64,000 nt of DNA. Source: Tetradesmus obliquus (Eukaryota > Chlorophyta > Chlorophyceae > Sphaeropleales > Scenedesmaceae). Position numbers and translations under genes: made by a program. This document shows, in pieces, positions 22,901-34,000 of the stretch (position 1 is the stretch's first letter; each line of letters starts with the position of its first letter). Below the pieces are notes generated by a model that had not been told where the DNA came from, did no database searches, and worked only from the letters and a program-made list of their open reading frames with translations. Location: contig CP126202.1 in NCBI GenBank assembly GCA_030272155.1, positions 2,790,001 to 2,854,000 of the forward strand, given 5' to 3'.

Positions 22901-24003
22901 TTTGACGGCAGTGCGGTGGCAACTCTGGACAGTCTGCTTTAGCAGCGCACTCAAACAATCTAAAGCCATGGACCCAGCAGGTCAATTAAATGCACTCTTC
23001 AGTGCTGTTGCTGCTGCTGCAGCTGGTCAGGTGTGATGCTTGGTGTTTCTGTGCTGCTGGACTTGGCCATGGGTGGCCGCAGCAGCATGCTCTCTCATCA
23101 TCAACCTTCTGCCTTGTACATGAACTGTCACATTGTGTGTTGAGGAGTGTAGTATGCTTGCAATGCTGCTGCTGCTGCTGCTGCTGCCACAACTGCTGAC
23201 ATGTGTCAGGTGTCATGCTGGGCGTGTCTGCGCTGCTGGACCTGGCCATGGGCGGCCGCAGCAGCACCTGCTCCCATCATCAAATGCTGCTGCTGCTGCT
23301 GCTACTAGCAGGTGTGATGTTGGCGTGTCTGCGCTGCTGGACCTGGCCATGGGCGGCCGCAGCAGCATCCTGGGCTTGGCTGGCTTTGTGACGCTGCCTT
23401 CACGCAAGGTAGTTAGCATGTGGCAATTTCTGGGCATCATGATTGGATCAGGTGGGCTTGGGAGTGCTGATGTTGTAAAGCATTTGCTAGGATGTGCACT
23501 TGCACGAGGTGATTAGCATGTGGCAGTGCCTGGGCATCATGATCGGATCAGGTGCGACTGGAGTTGCTGATAGATGCATTGTAGTTAGCTAGGATGATGC
23601 GCATGCATTGGAGGTTGCGCTGCATGCTATTTGTCTGCCTTTGCCAACTGCACATTTCACAACGGCGCATGCACTCACCGGTGCAGGCCGTTTTGTGTCT
23701 TAGCAAGATTTGCAGCTGGTGGCACTGGCCACCCACTTGTACCTGCTTGAAGCTTGCAGCTCACAATTGCCACATGATGTGCTGCTATCTTTAAGTGCCC
23801 ACCACACACTCCGCCTTGCTGCTGTCCTGCCTGCAGTGGCAATGGTGTTGGTGGTCGGCATCGCCTTCGCTGCGCAGCATGCAGCAATCACAGCAAGCCC
23901 CTGGCTGCTGGCTGGGCTCATTGGGGGCTGTGAGGTGCAGCGCTGTGGCTGTGTGCTGCTGCTGGGGAGGCGCTACCCCCAGGAGAACCTCTCCGCGCCT
24001 TGA
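12477..24003 (+). CDS. Alpha-1,3-glucan-synthase-like protein (GH13 + GT5 + multipass membrane domain)
   Basis: Exons: 12477-12590, 13180-13338, 13651-13771, 14195-14299, 14571-14785, 15766-15942, 16727-16863, 17040-17380, 18128-18295, 18680-18761, 19242-19419, 19617-20090, 20524-20647, 21035-21159, 21352-21483, 21919-22160, 22545-22819, about 23312-23451, 23708-24003. A signal peptide (MRSFVLSLLLGL to AHA) precedes a GH13 module with YCGGTW, region I FDMVINHMG, region II GLQLDAAGH and region III TVGELF. A GT5 part follows with HQLGCGVVAVSPRYA, FVGRLTQQKGVD, LLPSRFEPCGLVDIEFG and GGLGKMPG, close to fungal Ags1/Mok1, then a Gln/Ala-rich linker and several hydrophobic exons. Such enzymes polymerise alpha-1,3-glucan at the plasma membrane. 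The model is about 1,200 residues, roughly half the fungal size: GH13 region IV, the rest of the amylase fold and the N-terminal GT5 KxGGL part are not visible. The frame breaks at the exon near 23312. Family confident; activity doubtful. Confidence 0.72.
13008..13240. repeat. Duplicated exon start (VTDRF segment)
   Basis: About 60 bp at 13008-13066, with acceptor CATGCAG, matches the start of exon 13180-13338. The upstream copy reads VFTDRFEPSDCWGQPC and then diverges. Confidence 0.85.
14640..15020. repeat. Duplicated exon end carrying GH13 region II
   Basis: The last 135 bp of exon 14571-14785 recur at 14884-15013 with a GTAGGC donor. The exon reads GLQLDAAGH; the downstream copy reads GLRLDAAGH, the canonical form. 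The copy's left edge follows TTCAG, but reading phase excludes its use as a normal following exon. Confidence 0.88.
15361..15945. repeat. Three copies of the GH13 region III exon start
   Basis: A short copy lies at about 15363-15402, a longer one at 15511-15660 and the intact exon at 15766-15942. The middle copy reads TVGKVF where the exon reads TVGELF, replacing the acid/base Glu by Lys, and loses the frame later. Confidence 0.85.
16461..16800. repeat. Duplicated start of the VYEHLNL exon
   Basis: About 88 bp at 16461-16548 (YEHLNLTPEAAPLTEH) duplicate the start of exon 16727-16863 with the acceptor GTGCAG, then diverge. Confidence 0.87.
17275..18420. repeat. Junction copies around the GT5 exons
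   Basis: The end of exon 17040-17380 (LARHPLLQLVVVGPAG) recurs at 17533-17620 with an internal deletion. The start of exon 18128-18295 (DPVGSAAAAKL) occurs diverged at 18008-18065. The end of that exon (ATDFCLLPSRFEP) recurs at 18357-18420. Confidence 0.85.
18636..19015. repeat. (CTG)n acceptor tract and three exon-end plus intron copies of about 120 bp
   Basis: A CTG run at about 18633-18670 leads to the acceptor of exon 18680-18761. The exon end (LVIGHDTGGLGKMPG), its donor and about 75 bp of following intron are tandemly repeated three times at about 18714-18838, 18839-18958 and 18959-19015, so here exon and intron sequence were copied as one unit. Confidence 0.88.
20290..20600. repeat. 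Three copies of an exon start with CTG-rich acceptors
   Basis: Copies at about 20300-20362, 20411-20485 and 20524-20585 each follow TGCAG and read like DVLVGSRPLCGLNLQDN. Only the third reaches the donor at 20648. Confidence 0.85.
20914..21700. repeat. Copies of two membrane-segment exons
   Basis: The start of exon 21035-21159 (FAPLWFWLGAKLKPATYI) is copied at 20918-20972. The following segment (VISLVAAPI to LLGQEEVGVFE plus donor) occurs three times, ending near 21266, 21483 and 21699. The first contains a 16-bp tandem duplication (GTGAACATGGTGGCTG) that breaks the frame; splicing at a GTAACT donor after 21159 would bypass it. Confidence 0.8.
22080..23560. repeat. Junction copies in the 3' part of the glucan-synthase-like gene
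   Basis: The end of exon 21919-22160 (HHMQLSCRRQW) recurs at 22216-22276. The exon start GVMLGVSALLDLAMGGRSS occurs near 23028, 23210 and 23312. The segment VSMWQFLGIMIGSG with donor occurs near 23408-23451 and 23506-23551. Confidence 0.83.
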
Positions 24004-27000
24004 GCCCACTTTTGAGCTGCCTTTATATGCATATGGTGATGTCGAGCAGCTGCTAGTGCTAGCGTTTCTAGAAGTTGCAAGGTTCGGGGGAGACGTTGTT
24101 GAGGGAGCTATCACTAGCGCCCTGGGTAATAACAGGGTAGTGTGTGGCGTGCGAGGGTAGCAGGCTGCCCTGCAGGCGCCTCACTGCCCACCTGCGTTTG
24201 CTGCTAAGACAACTTGCCTGTTCTGGCTCGAGTGTTGTGCTGTGTGCTAGTTTTTTTGGTCAAAGAACAGCTGCAAGGGGATCTGATAGCACTGAAGATC
24301 AGCACTTGCATGCATGTTGTTGCAGGAGGTTGTCATGTCGCAGCCTCTGTAAACTTAGAGTTCCCAGAGCGTGCCACGCTTCAGTCCAGTGCATCTGTCC
24401 CTATATTCAACTAGAGTTAGGCTGTGCTTGGCATAGGAGAGGTGCACATGTTGCAGTTGCTCCTGACAACCCAAATACTCCAGATGTTCCTCACGCTGTG
24501 GTCATCTGGGGGCAGATGCGCATAACCAAACATTGTTACCGTGGTGCTCGGGATAGAGGCAATGCCAAAGTGCTTTAGTCGCTTGCATATATACCTGCAT
24601 GCAGAAGGTACATCAGAATTACGCCTGCCTGCAGCAACAGGCAGCCATGATCAGTTGTTCACAATTATGTTTGGAAGAGAGCGGTGCAGCGGCTGCCTGC
24701 AGCAACAGGCAGCCTTTCGCCCTGAATCTTTGCATTGTTGAGCAGGTCTGGTATGGTGTATCTCATTTGTTGCACGGGGTGGGAGCACTGGTGGGCAGGT
24801 CTGTTGGTCACTCATCAGTACACAATTAAAGCTCTTTGAGGCTTGGCAGGGGCAGCAGTGTGTCAGCTGGAGCAGCAGAGTGAGTAGATCTGGAGCCCAG
24901 GTACACCTGTTGTTGCACGGCTGCAGCCCTTTCTCAGTCGGGACATGATGCACTTGCTCCATGCAGCAGTGTCATTTCCTCATCTGAGTGCTGGCGCTGC
25001 CGCACAACACAGCAGCTGCACAGTAATATAGGATAAATTTGTTGTCATTGTGTTGTTATGGAAGCAGGCTATGGTGTTGGCTTGTGGGGCCGTGCAGGAA
25101 AGCAGGAGGCACGAGGGCAGGGGGGTTTGAGAGCTGTGTTGGATTGCACTTCGATGATTTGAAGCGTCTGGCCAAAGCGGCTGCATGCGTCTGCAGGTGT
25201 CGAGTTCCTTGGTTGGAACAGTTACCCACATCTGCAGCCCTGATTCCAGAACGCAGCTTTGTGCAGGTACATGCAATATGGTGCTGCATGGCTGGCTGGC
25301 AGCTGCCACAGCAGATTGGGCTTATGTTTGCCTCCGCCTGCAATGAGTGACGTTTGGAATGGAACACACAAATGACTGTTGTGGTCCGCCATCCTGCAGA
25401 ATGCATGTGCGCAGCACTGTGTCGGGGCAATTCTGTGTAGTTGCGCTGTGGAACTCGCGTGTCTTGGGAGCTTGTCCTCCGCATGATGGAGGGGAGCCAT
25501 GCAATAGTGCATCTGTCACAACAATCGCCTCTGAATGGGCTATCGTTCAGCCATAGTATGCGCCTGCATGTGTGACACCCAGACACATTGGTCACGTGCG
25601 CTGAACTCACATGCATCACTGCAAGATGCTGCAGCTGCAGGCTCCCATTCCAAGGACTTGAAGTTGCATGTTACATCAAGTGCACTGTTGCATAGCCGTA
25701 GAAAATGGGGACTTTGTGAATGATCACCCGCATGCATACGCTCAGACACTGCAGTCGCTGCAACAGCCAGAATACTGCTGCAGCGGCAGACATGCCGACA
25801 CGTTGCATTGTAGACAGCTGTAGATACGGTATATACCTTGGTGCATTGCGCTCATTGTCAGGCGCATTGGTGCAATCCTGTCAGGTGAATGGGAGCTCTG
25901 GTTGCTTGACAGTGTCATTTGTGGGACTCTACGATCGCATCACCGTATAGATTAGATGAGCACTTGTTGTTGGCAAACTGCGCTCTGGTGTAGCTGCATC
26001 AAGCGTGCTCATGGAATTATGAACATCTGCCGCTAGCCTGTTGCATCATGGGCGTCGCTGCGTTGGCAGCTAGTGGGTTGCTTCATGGGCCTTGATAAAT
26101 CATCGTCAGTTAGGCGGTTGCTTGATGGGCTTGGTACGCTTGCTAGATGCTAGATTATCGTCAATTAGTCGGTTGCCTCATGGCCGTTGCTGCATGCCAC
26201 AACAGAAGATGAGGTACATGCTCACATGCCTGCCAGCAGTGCACCTGGAGCAGCATGCTGCTAATGGTCATCTTTGTCTGGCTGTATTGGTACGTATGAT
26301 CAACTGCACTGAGTTGCTAGTGGCGTCCTCTGTGTGGGATTGCTGGAAAGCAGTAGCAGTAGCAGTATGCTGATAGAAAGCAGTAGCAGTAGCAGTATGC
26401 TGCTGCTGCTTGCAGCTTCAAGCGGTTGTTGCTGGACTGCTTACATCCGGCTTGTGTTTGCCAACTGAGACCCCTTTGCAGGGCCGCATGCAGAGCACTG
26501 CGCTCATGGCTGCATAAAGCACAGTTTGGCACACATGTCCATCCATGCTCTACGAATAAGATGCAGGCCACACAGCATTGGCAATCCCAATGCCTGTTTG
26601 CTGCTGCTGCTGCATCATTGCAAATACAGGATGGAGAGGGATAACTAGCTTTGCATGCTGCAGGCAGCTGCCTGCCTTGCATGTTGCGTGTTGTTGAGTG
26701 CGTTGAAGTTGTGGCTGTCGTTCTAGATCTGGGTGCTGCTTTGTCATAGTGTCAGGGCACTGTGCCATCTGGCATGCATGCAGTTGAAAATCAGGCCGCC
26801 TCTCAAGGCTTGAAATTGTAGTAGCACTGCTGTGCGGGAAGCTTTGCCTTCCGACCTGGCCTCTTGTACGAAAAGCCCAGTACGCTGACTGTCTCATGCG
26901 GTTGTGAAGATTATGTCTCCGACCACATCGAAGAGTGATGTGCGCCCTCAAGCAGGCCTCTTCCAGGCAACCGGTACTGCAGCACCAGCCGCTGGTGCTG

Positions 27001-27422
27001 CATACACTGCAGCAGTCATGCGTGGCCTTCAGTGTTACTTCCAAGCGGTTTGCTCTACAACGTTACAATTGAATAGAAGTAGTTGTCGTAGCACAGAATT
27101 GCAGACGTGGTATGTGCCAGGAACACTTGGAAGGCAATGACCTGTACAGCCTCAGGGGTACTGTACACTGTAACATCACAGGCTCTTGCAGCAGCATCGC
27201 GTAGTATAACTAACTCATTTTCTGCAGCTTTCAATAGGGTTTGCTGTTGCTCGACACGCCAAAACACATCTGGTGTCTGGTGCAGTTCAAACCGTTCAAA
27301 TCATGTTACGACGAAAGTGTGCTCGGCAGCTAGTTATTGTCACCAAATGGTCCAGCGTAATTAGTCATGGATTAACTATCAATCAGTGGTTGATTTGCAA
27401 AGATCGTGTCAATGCAGACAGT
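24004..27422. other. 3.4-kb intergenic region
   Basis: I find no supportable gene. Open frames here (for example a 187-codon frame on the minus strand at 25056-25619) are Cys/His/Ser-rich with no domain or splice pattern. Small repeats seen: two hairpin-capable GCCTGCTG/CAGGCAGCC motifs near 24622-24648 and 24691-24714; a loose repeat of GGTTGCTTCATGGGC near 26070-26190; and a 30-bp tandem pair at 26346-26402. A TGTAA, the usual chlorophyte polyadenylation signal, lies at about 24348 and could serve the upstream gene. Confidence 0.55.
26346..26402. repeat. 30-bp tandem repeat, two units
   Basis: The unit GAAAGCAGTAGCAGTAGCAG followed by TATGCTGATA is present twice almost exactly, then continues as a short CTG run. 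Confidence 0.85.
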
Positions 27423-29419
27423 ATGGCGCAGTTCACACCCGACTATGAGCACTTGTACATGCAGGAGGAGTTCTCGGATGTTAAACTGGTCATAAAGGAT
27501 GAAATTGAAACAGCAGCAGCAGGACAGAAGCGCAGGAGGAAGAGCACTGCCCGCACCATCCCTGGTCACTGCCTGCTGCTGCTGGGCCACTCTGGCTATT
27601 GCAAGGCAAAGGTGTGCAGCATCATGTCTCACGCAACTACTGCACCAGTATTAAGCAAAGCAACCGGTTCAGGTGGTTGAGCATCGTCTACTACGAACAT
27701 CATACATCCTGGTCTTGCATTGCAACCAAACACCACTGAAACCATACATAAGTGTTCATGCTCAGCATACTTACTCCTGTTCATTGGTGCAGCTGGAGAA
27801 TTGGAAAAACGAGCAGGCGAGCAGCACCAGGAGTGCCAAGGGCGCCAAGCAGCAGCTGGAGATCGTGATGCCAGTGCCTGCAGGACAGGAAGAGCTGGCT
27901 GTGCTGCTGATCAAGGGTGGGCACAGCAGTAGAACTATTCATTTCGTTTGCTCAACAGCTCCGCAGTTGCGTCCCTTTAGGACGGTTTGCTTATCTTGCT
28001 TGTTGCCTCAGCAAGTGTGTCCTGTCAGCAAGCTTTCATGATCTTGCGTGCGCTAAAGCAAGCATGCTCGATGCTTTATACTAGAACGCCAACGCACTGC
28101 TGCAGCAATTGTCTACTGTCGACCTTGCTGCTTGTCTGTCAAACACACAACATGTACAGCCACTAATTTTACCAATGAATGCTGTATGCCTGCATGTCAC
28201 ATCACTTGTCGCACAACCTGCAGGCATGTACCAGAAGCAGCCCACCATCACAGAGGAGCTCAGCCATGAGCAGCTGCTGCAGTTGATGCTGCTTGCTGAC
28301 CGCTTTGAGGTGCCCAAGGTGCAGGCAGCAGTGGCTGCAGCATTCAGCACAGTGCAGCCGCAGCAGCTCGAGTGGCAGACAGCGCTGCAGCTGCTAGATC
28401 TGCCCCCTAGCTGTGCGCAGCAGGCAGAGTTCAAGGCAGTGCAGCAGCTGGCAGTGCAGCGCCTGCAGCAGCAGCTGGGGGACCTGGAGGAGGTGTGGGC
28501 AGATGAGCAGAAGCAGCAGCAGCTGCTGAGCCTACCATTCTCTGCGCTGCTGCAGCTGCTGCAGCATGCAGACACTTGCGTTGCCAGCGAGAACACAGTG
28601 GTGTACACGATTGAGAAATGGTGCACAGCACTGCCTGCTTCTGCAGGCAGTGTTGAGCAGCTGAAGCAGCTGATGCACCTGGTGCGTGTGCAGCACTGCA
28701 CATCCTGCTATGCTGGCACAGTGATGCCGCAGAGCGTCTTAGTGCAACATTGCTTTGACCAGTCAGAGCTGCTGCTGATGCATGTGTGCTGCGCATCGGG
28801 GGTGCACGCTAAGCTGCAGGCTCAAGCTCTCAGTCCTGCCCTCAAGAAGTACCCAGCTTGGGGTGCAGAGCAGCGGCCAGCATCTGCCAAGCAGCCGATG
28901 TTTGAGTGGCAGCTGCCGCTAGGCACCGTCCAGGCAGCCGTAGAGAAGCACTTGAGCAGCAGCTCAAGCACCGCCACTGTTGTTGGCACCAGCAGCTTCC
29001 ACATTGTGCAAGGGCAGCCAGCAGCTGTCCATGTACAAGTCCACAACAGCAGCGGCGGCAGCAGCGATGGTGGCGCGCGGGCTCTGGCGCTGGGCGTGTT
29101 TTTGAAGCTGAGCAACTTGCCCTCCAATGCTGTGCGTCAGGTGTCTGCTAAGTTGGCTTTAGTCGCGGCTCCAGCCGCCGCAGCAGCCGGCGGCGGTCAA
29201 GCTGCAGCAGAAACCCCCTCCTGGTCCTTCCATAACTGCTTTGTATCAAGCGAGCAGTGTTGGGGGTTTCCTCAGTTCATCAGCCTGGGTGCTGAGGGCA
29301 GCTGGGAGGCAGCGGAGGCAGTGCTGCGGCAGAAGCAGCTGGTGCATGCTGGTGGGCAGGGCGATGCAGCTGCTGGGCCTCACCTGCTGGTGCAAGTGGA
29401 GGTGCCGGAGCTGCTGTGA
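27423..29419 (+). CDS. BTB/POZ-domain protein with BACK-like region
   Basis: Three exons, 27423-27611, 27793-27916 and 28224-29419, join in phase to 502 residues. The N terminus has the BTB signature EEFSDVKLVI (about residues 15-24), then IPGHCLLLLGHSGYCKA, the usual 'H..VL...S.YF' segment, and an acidic strand (LEIVMPVPAG). The region from about residue 115 (LSHEQLLQLMLLADRFEVPK) matches the end of BTB and the start of a BACK-like helical region (LPFSALLQLLQHADTCVASE). The C-terminal 200 residues look beta-rich and carry low-complexity Ser/Gly/Ala inserts. Such proteins commonly act as substrate adaptors for cullin-3 ubiquitin ligases; that role is inferred. The basic stretch QKRRRKS lies within the BTB, an insertion relative to usual members. 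The introns carry no exon copies, unlike most genes here. A TGTAA near 29622 may be the polyadenylation signal. Confidence 0.82.
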
Positions 29420-31059
29420 AGAGAGAGGGGATCTGGGAAGCAGCTGACCATGTGCATAGATGTTCTGCCAGCGACGCAGCGGTAGAGTGGTTCACCAGGG
29501 TGTACGTGGTTGGGGCGTGGGGTCAAGGTGCAGGAGAGCGTGGGATGTGTGTTGTGCCAACTGTGGGCGGGCAAGTCTTAGAGTTGAACACTGGGGTCCA
29601 ATCGCAGCCTGCTGAAGCTGCTGTAATGCAATGCCCACCGCATCTGCCTGTTACTGTGGCGGTTCATGCCTGCTACACAAGCATATGGCATTGTTTCGGT
29701 GGGCGCAGGCTGCTTCGGTGTGGCTGCCTGTGGACGCTCGCCCTGACACATCAGGTGCAGCTGCCGCAGCTGCACAGCGGCTGTGCTTCAGTTGCACTTT
29801 GTTGATACAAACATCCTTGTGGAAGGTTGCAGCATTGCAAGCATTTCGACACATGCATCAGGTGTTCTGCTATGTATGCATGCTGGAGATGTTTGTTGTG
29901 AGGTTGTGCTGCTCAGCAACGCAGGCTGTGGAAGCTCAGCAGGCCTTGCTGCCATTGCAGCACTTTCAACAGCATCCAAGTGCGCAATGCACAGACTGTA
30001 TAGCATGTACAACAATGCAATTGGTTGCACACAGGCCTTGGTTGCACAATCTTCTAAAGTTGCCAGAAAGCATCAAGTTGACAGGCTTTGACATTCACTG
30101 CATGCACGGCTCATGTACAATTACGTTGTGGTCAGTGTTGCTGCTGCACCTGTCCTGACACGGTTTCTGTTCCAAGTGTAGGTTTGAAGTTGAGCTGCAG
30201 CGCTTGTGCTAGTTCTTCCTGCCAGGATCACAGTGTGCACAAGTACTTGCCTAAATGTCATGACAAGTTGAGCTTGACAACTGTCCAGCCACTGGCTGGC
30301 TGAGCCTTGTCAACTGATGGACGTTAGTTGATTCTTGTGCGATTCTGCTTGCGCTTGATGCTGTGGAACGGTCTGTGTTCCCGTCGTGCAACACACACAT
30401 CGTGGTTCTTGGCACTAGGGCTGTGTGTCCTTCAATGTGGATGCGCTTACTTGCGTATGAACTGCTGCCGCACTGCTGGCAGCTGGTTGAGCAACTGGGT
30501 GTTTGTTTTGCTCATGTGCCACGCACGCTACGCCACCTGGTGCAATCTTGCACTGCCAGGTTACTTGTTGCGTGGTTGATTCCTGTTGTGATGGCGTGCG
30601 AACGTCTGTGTGTACTTCTGCTGCAATTGCAGTGCTACTGCAATGTGTGTTACCTGCGATTCTTTATACTGACAACGCATTTGTACTTCAAACCCTAGTT
30701 ACCCCAGCAAGACGACATCACATAGTGCCGCTACGTGGCAGCGGCAGGAGACGTAAACTCTACTACTTGCTGCTGATGTGCAATGTTTACGCTTGAAAAC
30801 TGCGCCTACGCGTTCACCAGTTGTTGTCCAACGGCTTGGCTCAACCCATGCCATCTTCGCGGGCGATGCGACGCATTGCATGCTTTCGCCTGATGACTTC
30901 ATCAGCTCACTAACTGCTCAGCAAAGATGCTGCGGTGGCTGTGGCATGCTGCTGCAGCGTGACACCGTAGCTCTGCTGTAGCAATTTTCAACACCAGCCT
31001 ACTGCTCGCAGCGGTTTGTCGCCTGCCATTGTTGCAGTTCATCTGCAAAAAGCACAAAA
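29420..31059. other. 1.6-kb intergenic region
   Basis: No supportable gene, repeat or structured RNA is seen. Open frames lack codon bias, domains or splice signals. It contains the 3' flank of the BTB gene and the presumed promoter of the coiled-coil gene. Confidence 0.5.
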
Positions 31060-34000
31060 ATGCAGCTTAATTCGAGAGGCTCAGGTCCCAGCTACCACCC
31101 GGGCATCAACAGCAGCAACAGGCAACAGGACCATCCCCAGCAGCTGCCTCAGCACCAGCACCAGACAACGGCTTGCTTCCAGCAACCTGCGCTGGAGTCC
31201 ATCAGGCACCGCAACACAGTCAACTGTGAGACGAGCAGTGGGGTGCCATGCTCTCCAAGGAGCCAGGGCGTGACCCAACAGCAGCAACTATCGGCTGCAG
31301 CAGCTGCAGCAGCAGCTCTCAATGGCTTGCTAGCAGGTCCCTTTCCAGCACCTATCACAGACCTTGCAGTACTCGAGCAGCTGCTAGCAGTAGCCACAGC
31401 TGCGGCTCCTGCAGGACAGCAGTACAGCAGGGCATCCTCCCCTATGGATGCTGGCAACGCATGCAGCAGCCCCAGCAGGGCTATCCTGCAGCTAGCAGCC
31501 CTGCCAGCAGCAGCACAGCCTATGTCGCCTAGAAGCGCAGCAGGACAAGGCCTGCCTGAGATAATAAGCTCTCCAAGGTGCCCTTTTGGTCAAGCCACAT
31601 GCCAGCCGCGGGGAGACCATTATGCCATGACGCCACCACCACGAGCCGTACAACCACCAAGACCCGCAACGCCATCAGGCCTGGGGCCATCTGTTACTGC
31701 GCCAACTGCTGCACCAAACTCCTACTTTAACACCAACTTCAACAGGCTGTGGGGGTTTGGCAGCATGCATGACCACCCAGCTGCATTCAGCTTGCAGGAC
31801 GCTGGCTCCGTGCAGCACGTGGCCAACCCCCTGCAACCAAGCTGGAACACGGCACAGACACAGCCACAGCCAGGAATAGACAGTGCAGAACTAAATATGC
31901 TTCCTGATTGGCTGCAAGCTGAAGTTGCATCCCCAAGCAGAGCTGCCTTTGGAGGCAGTCCTGCAAGCATCAACACCACAGCTCAGGGCCTCAACACCAT
32001 GGCCATTGGAGGTGACAGAGCTGCTCTGCAGTCCCCTGCATCCACTACCAGTACAGCATTCCGGCCAGCACGTACAGCACGCACAGCAGAGGAGTTCAGC
32101 TTTGCATACATGGCAGGTGTGCTGTCGCCACGCAGACCAGCAAGCGAGGGAGGCGTTGGCAGCGCTGGCTCAAACGGCAAGGCGTCACAGCCAGCAGCGG
32201 CATCTGCTAAGGGTACTGGCTTTTTCCTGTCAAGGCAAGCGCCCAATGCCAGTGGCACAGAGGTGAGCTGATGGATGAAGGACTGCGGTGGAAGGTATAA
32301 GGTTTGTGGTGTGTTTGATTGGCATTGCTGGCACAATCAACATGTTTTGTTGATGTTAACAGCCGAGGCCTGGCAGCTGGGAACATGCTCTGTCCACCTC
32401 AAAAACAGCTACTGCTCGCAATGTTGCACATGTCAGCCCTGCCCAACATAACGCTGCTTTGTACTGCTGCGCCACACCACCAGGTTGCGCCACGCTCTGT
32501 GAGCGTTGCTGGCGCTGGCATACCAGGTCAGCAGCAGCAAAGCTTCACACCCACGACATCTGCAGAGCCTGGCAACGCTGGAGAGGTGAGCTACAGTTGA
32601 TACACAATTGAACAGGCAGGACGAGCATACTGCGCCTGATGGTTTGTGCTAGCGGCAAATAGTAGCCAGGAAGATACTTGCAGGATACTACAGATCGGTG
32701 CATCAATGCTAACTGCACAGTGTGCATGACGCAGGGTTATGTTGTGTCCGGCTACTGCAACTGTAAACTTCAAACTGCTGTTCCCAGCCTTGCGTCGTTG
32801 CTGGCGCAGTTGTGGCGCAGTTTGCTGTTTGTCACGACCGTCTGACATGTACTTTTACACCCTGCTGTGCTCTGCTTGCCTATTGCAATGCAGCGCAACC
32901 CAAGCACCAGCCAGGGCACCTCCCACCTCATTGCGGAGCGTCACGCCTCTCAAGAGCAGCTCGCCAGCTGCATGCAGGAGATGAAGCAGCTGTCCTCTGT
33001 CAACCGCCTCGCAGAGCAGCTGCACAGCAGCAAGGTTGCAGAACTGAATGGCCAGCTGCAGGCAGCTATGGCCAGGGTGAATGAGCTAGAGGCAGACCTG
33101 GCAGATGCACGGCAGGGACTGATAGACATGGCGATGGCAATTCAACAGCAGCAGGAGCAGCAGCAGCAGCAGCAGCAGCACAAGGGCAGCATTGATGATG
33201 GGGGAGAGGGTGTGGATGACCAGCAGCAGTCTACGGCAGTGCAACAGCCAGGTATCAAGCAGGCAGCTGCAAACAGCGGAGACAGTGAGTGCTTGCAGGA
33301 CACTTGGGCTGGTTGTGATGAAGACGAGGAGGAAGCAGCACTGTGGGACGCAGATGGCTGTTATTTAGCCGAGTCAGGAGACGAGTTGGAGGATACCAGC
33401 TGTGAGGGTTGCAACCAGGCCAGTGAACAGGTGGCAGATCTGGCAGCGCAGCTGCAGCAGGCACAGTCCAAGGTAGAGGCACTGGATGCTGAGCTGGCAG
33501 CAGCCAGGCAGCAGGCAGGCCAGGCATGGGGCTCGGCTGTGTTTGCACGCTCACAGGTGAAGACACTGTCTTGTGAGCTGCAGGCAGCGGTTGGGAAGAT
33601 AGTGGTTTTGGAGAATGCGGCGGCAGGGTGGAAGCAGCATGCAGCACATGCCAACAAGGAGTTGCAGGTTCTGCGTGAGGCGGCTGCTGCAGCAGCAGAT
33701 GCGCATGCTGTGTCTGCAACAGCTGCTGCGGCAGACAAGCAGTGCAGTAGGCTGAGGAGCGACCTGGAGAGGGCTTGGCTGCGGCAGCAGCTGGCGAAGC
33801 AGCGGCGCACTGGGCTGCAGCTGCAGGCACAGCTGGAAGCATCCAAATCACAGGTGTCTGGTGCCTTGTTGTTGTTTTCAGTGTGCGTCAGCAGCCATTC
33901 CCTGCAGGGGCATGCACTGCTTGTCTGACTATCACATGCTAGCTTTGCTGCAGTGTGCAGCTCTGCAGCCATGTGCGCAGTTGCAGTGCCTTTGCTATGG

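Noticed and set aside
25056-25619. 187-codon minus-strand frame in the large intergenic region
   Set aside because: Cys/His/Arg-rich random-looking sequence, no domain, no splice signals, overlapped by other random frames.
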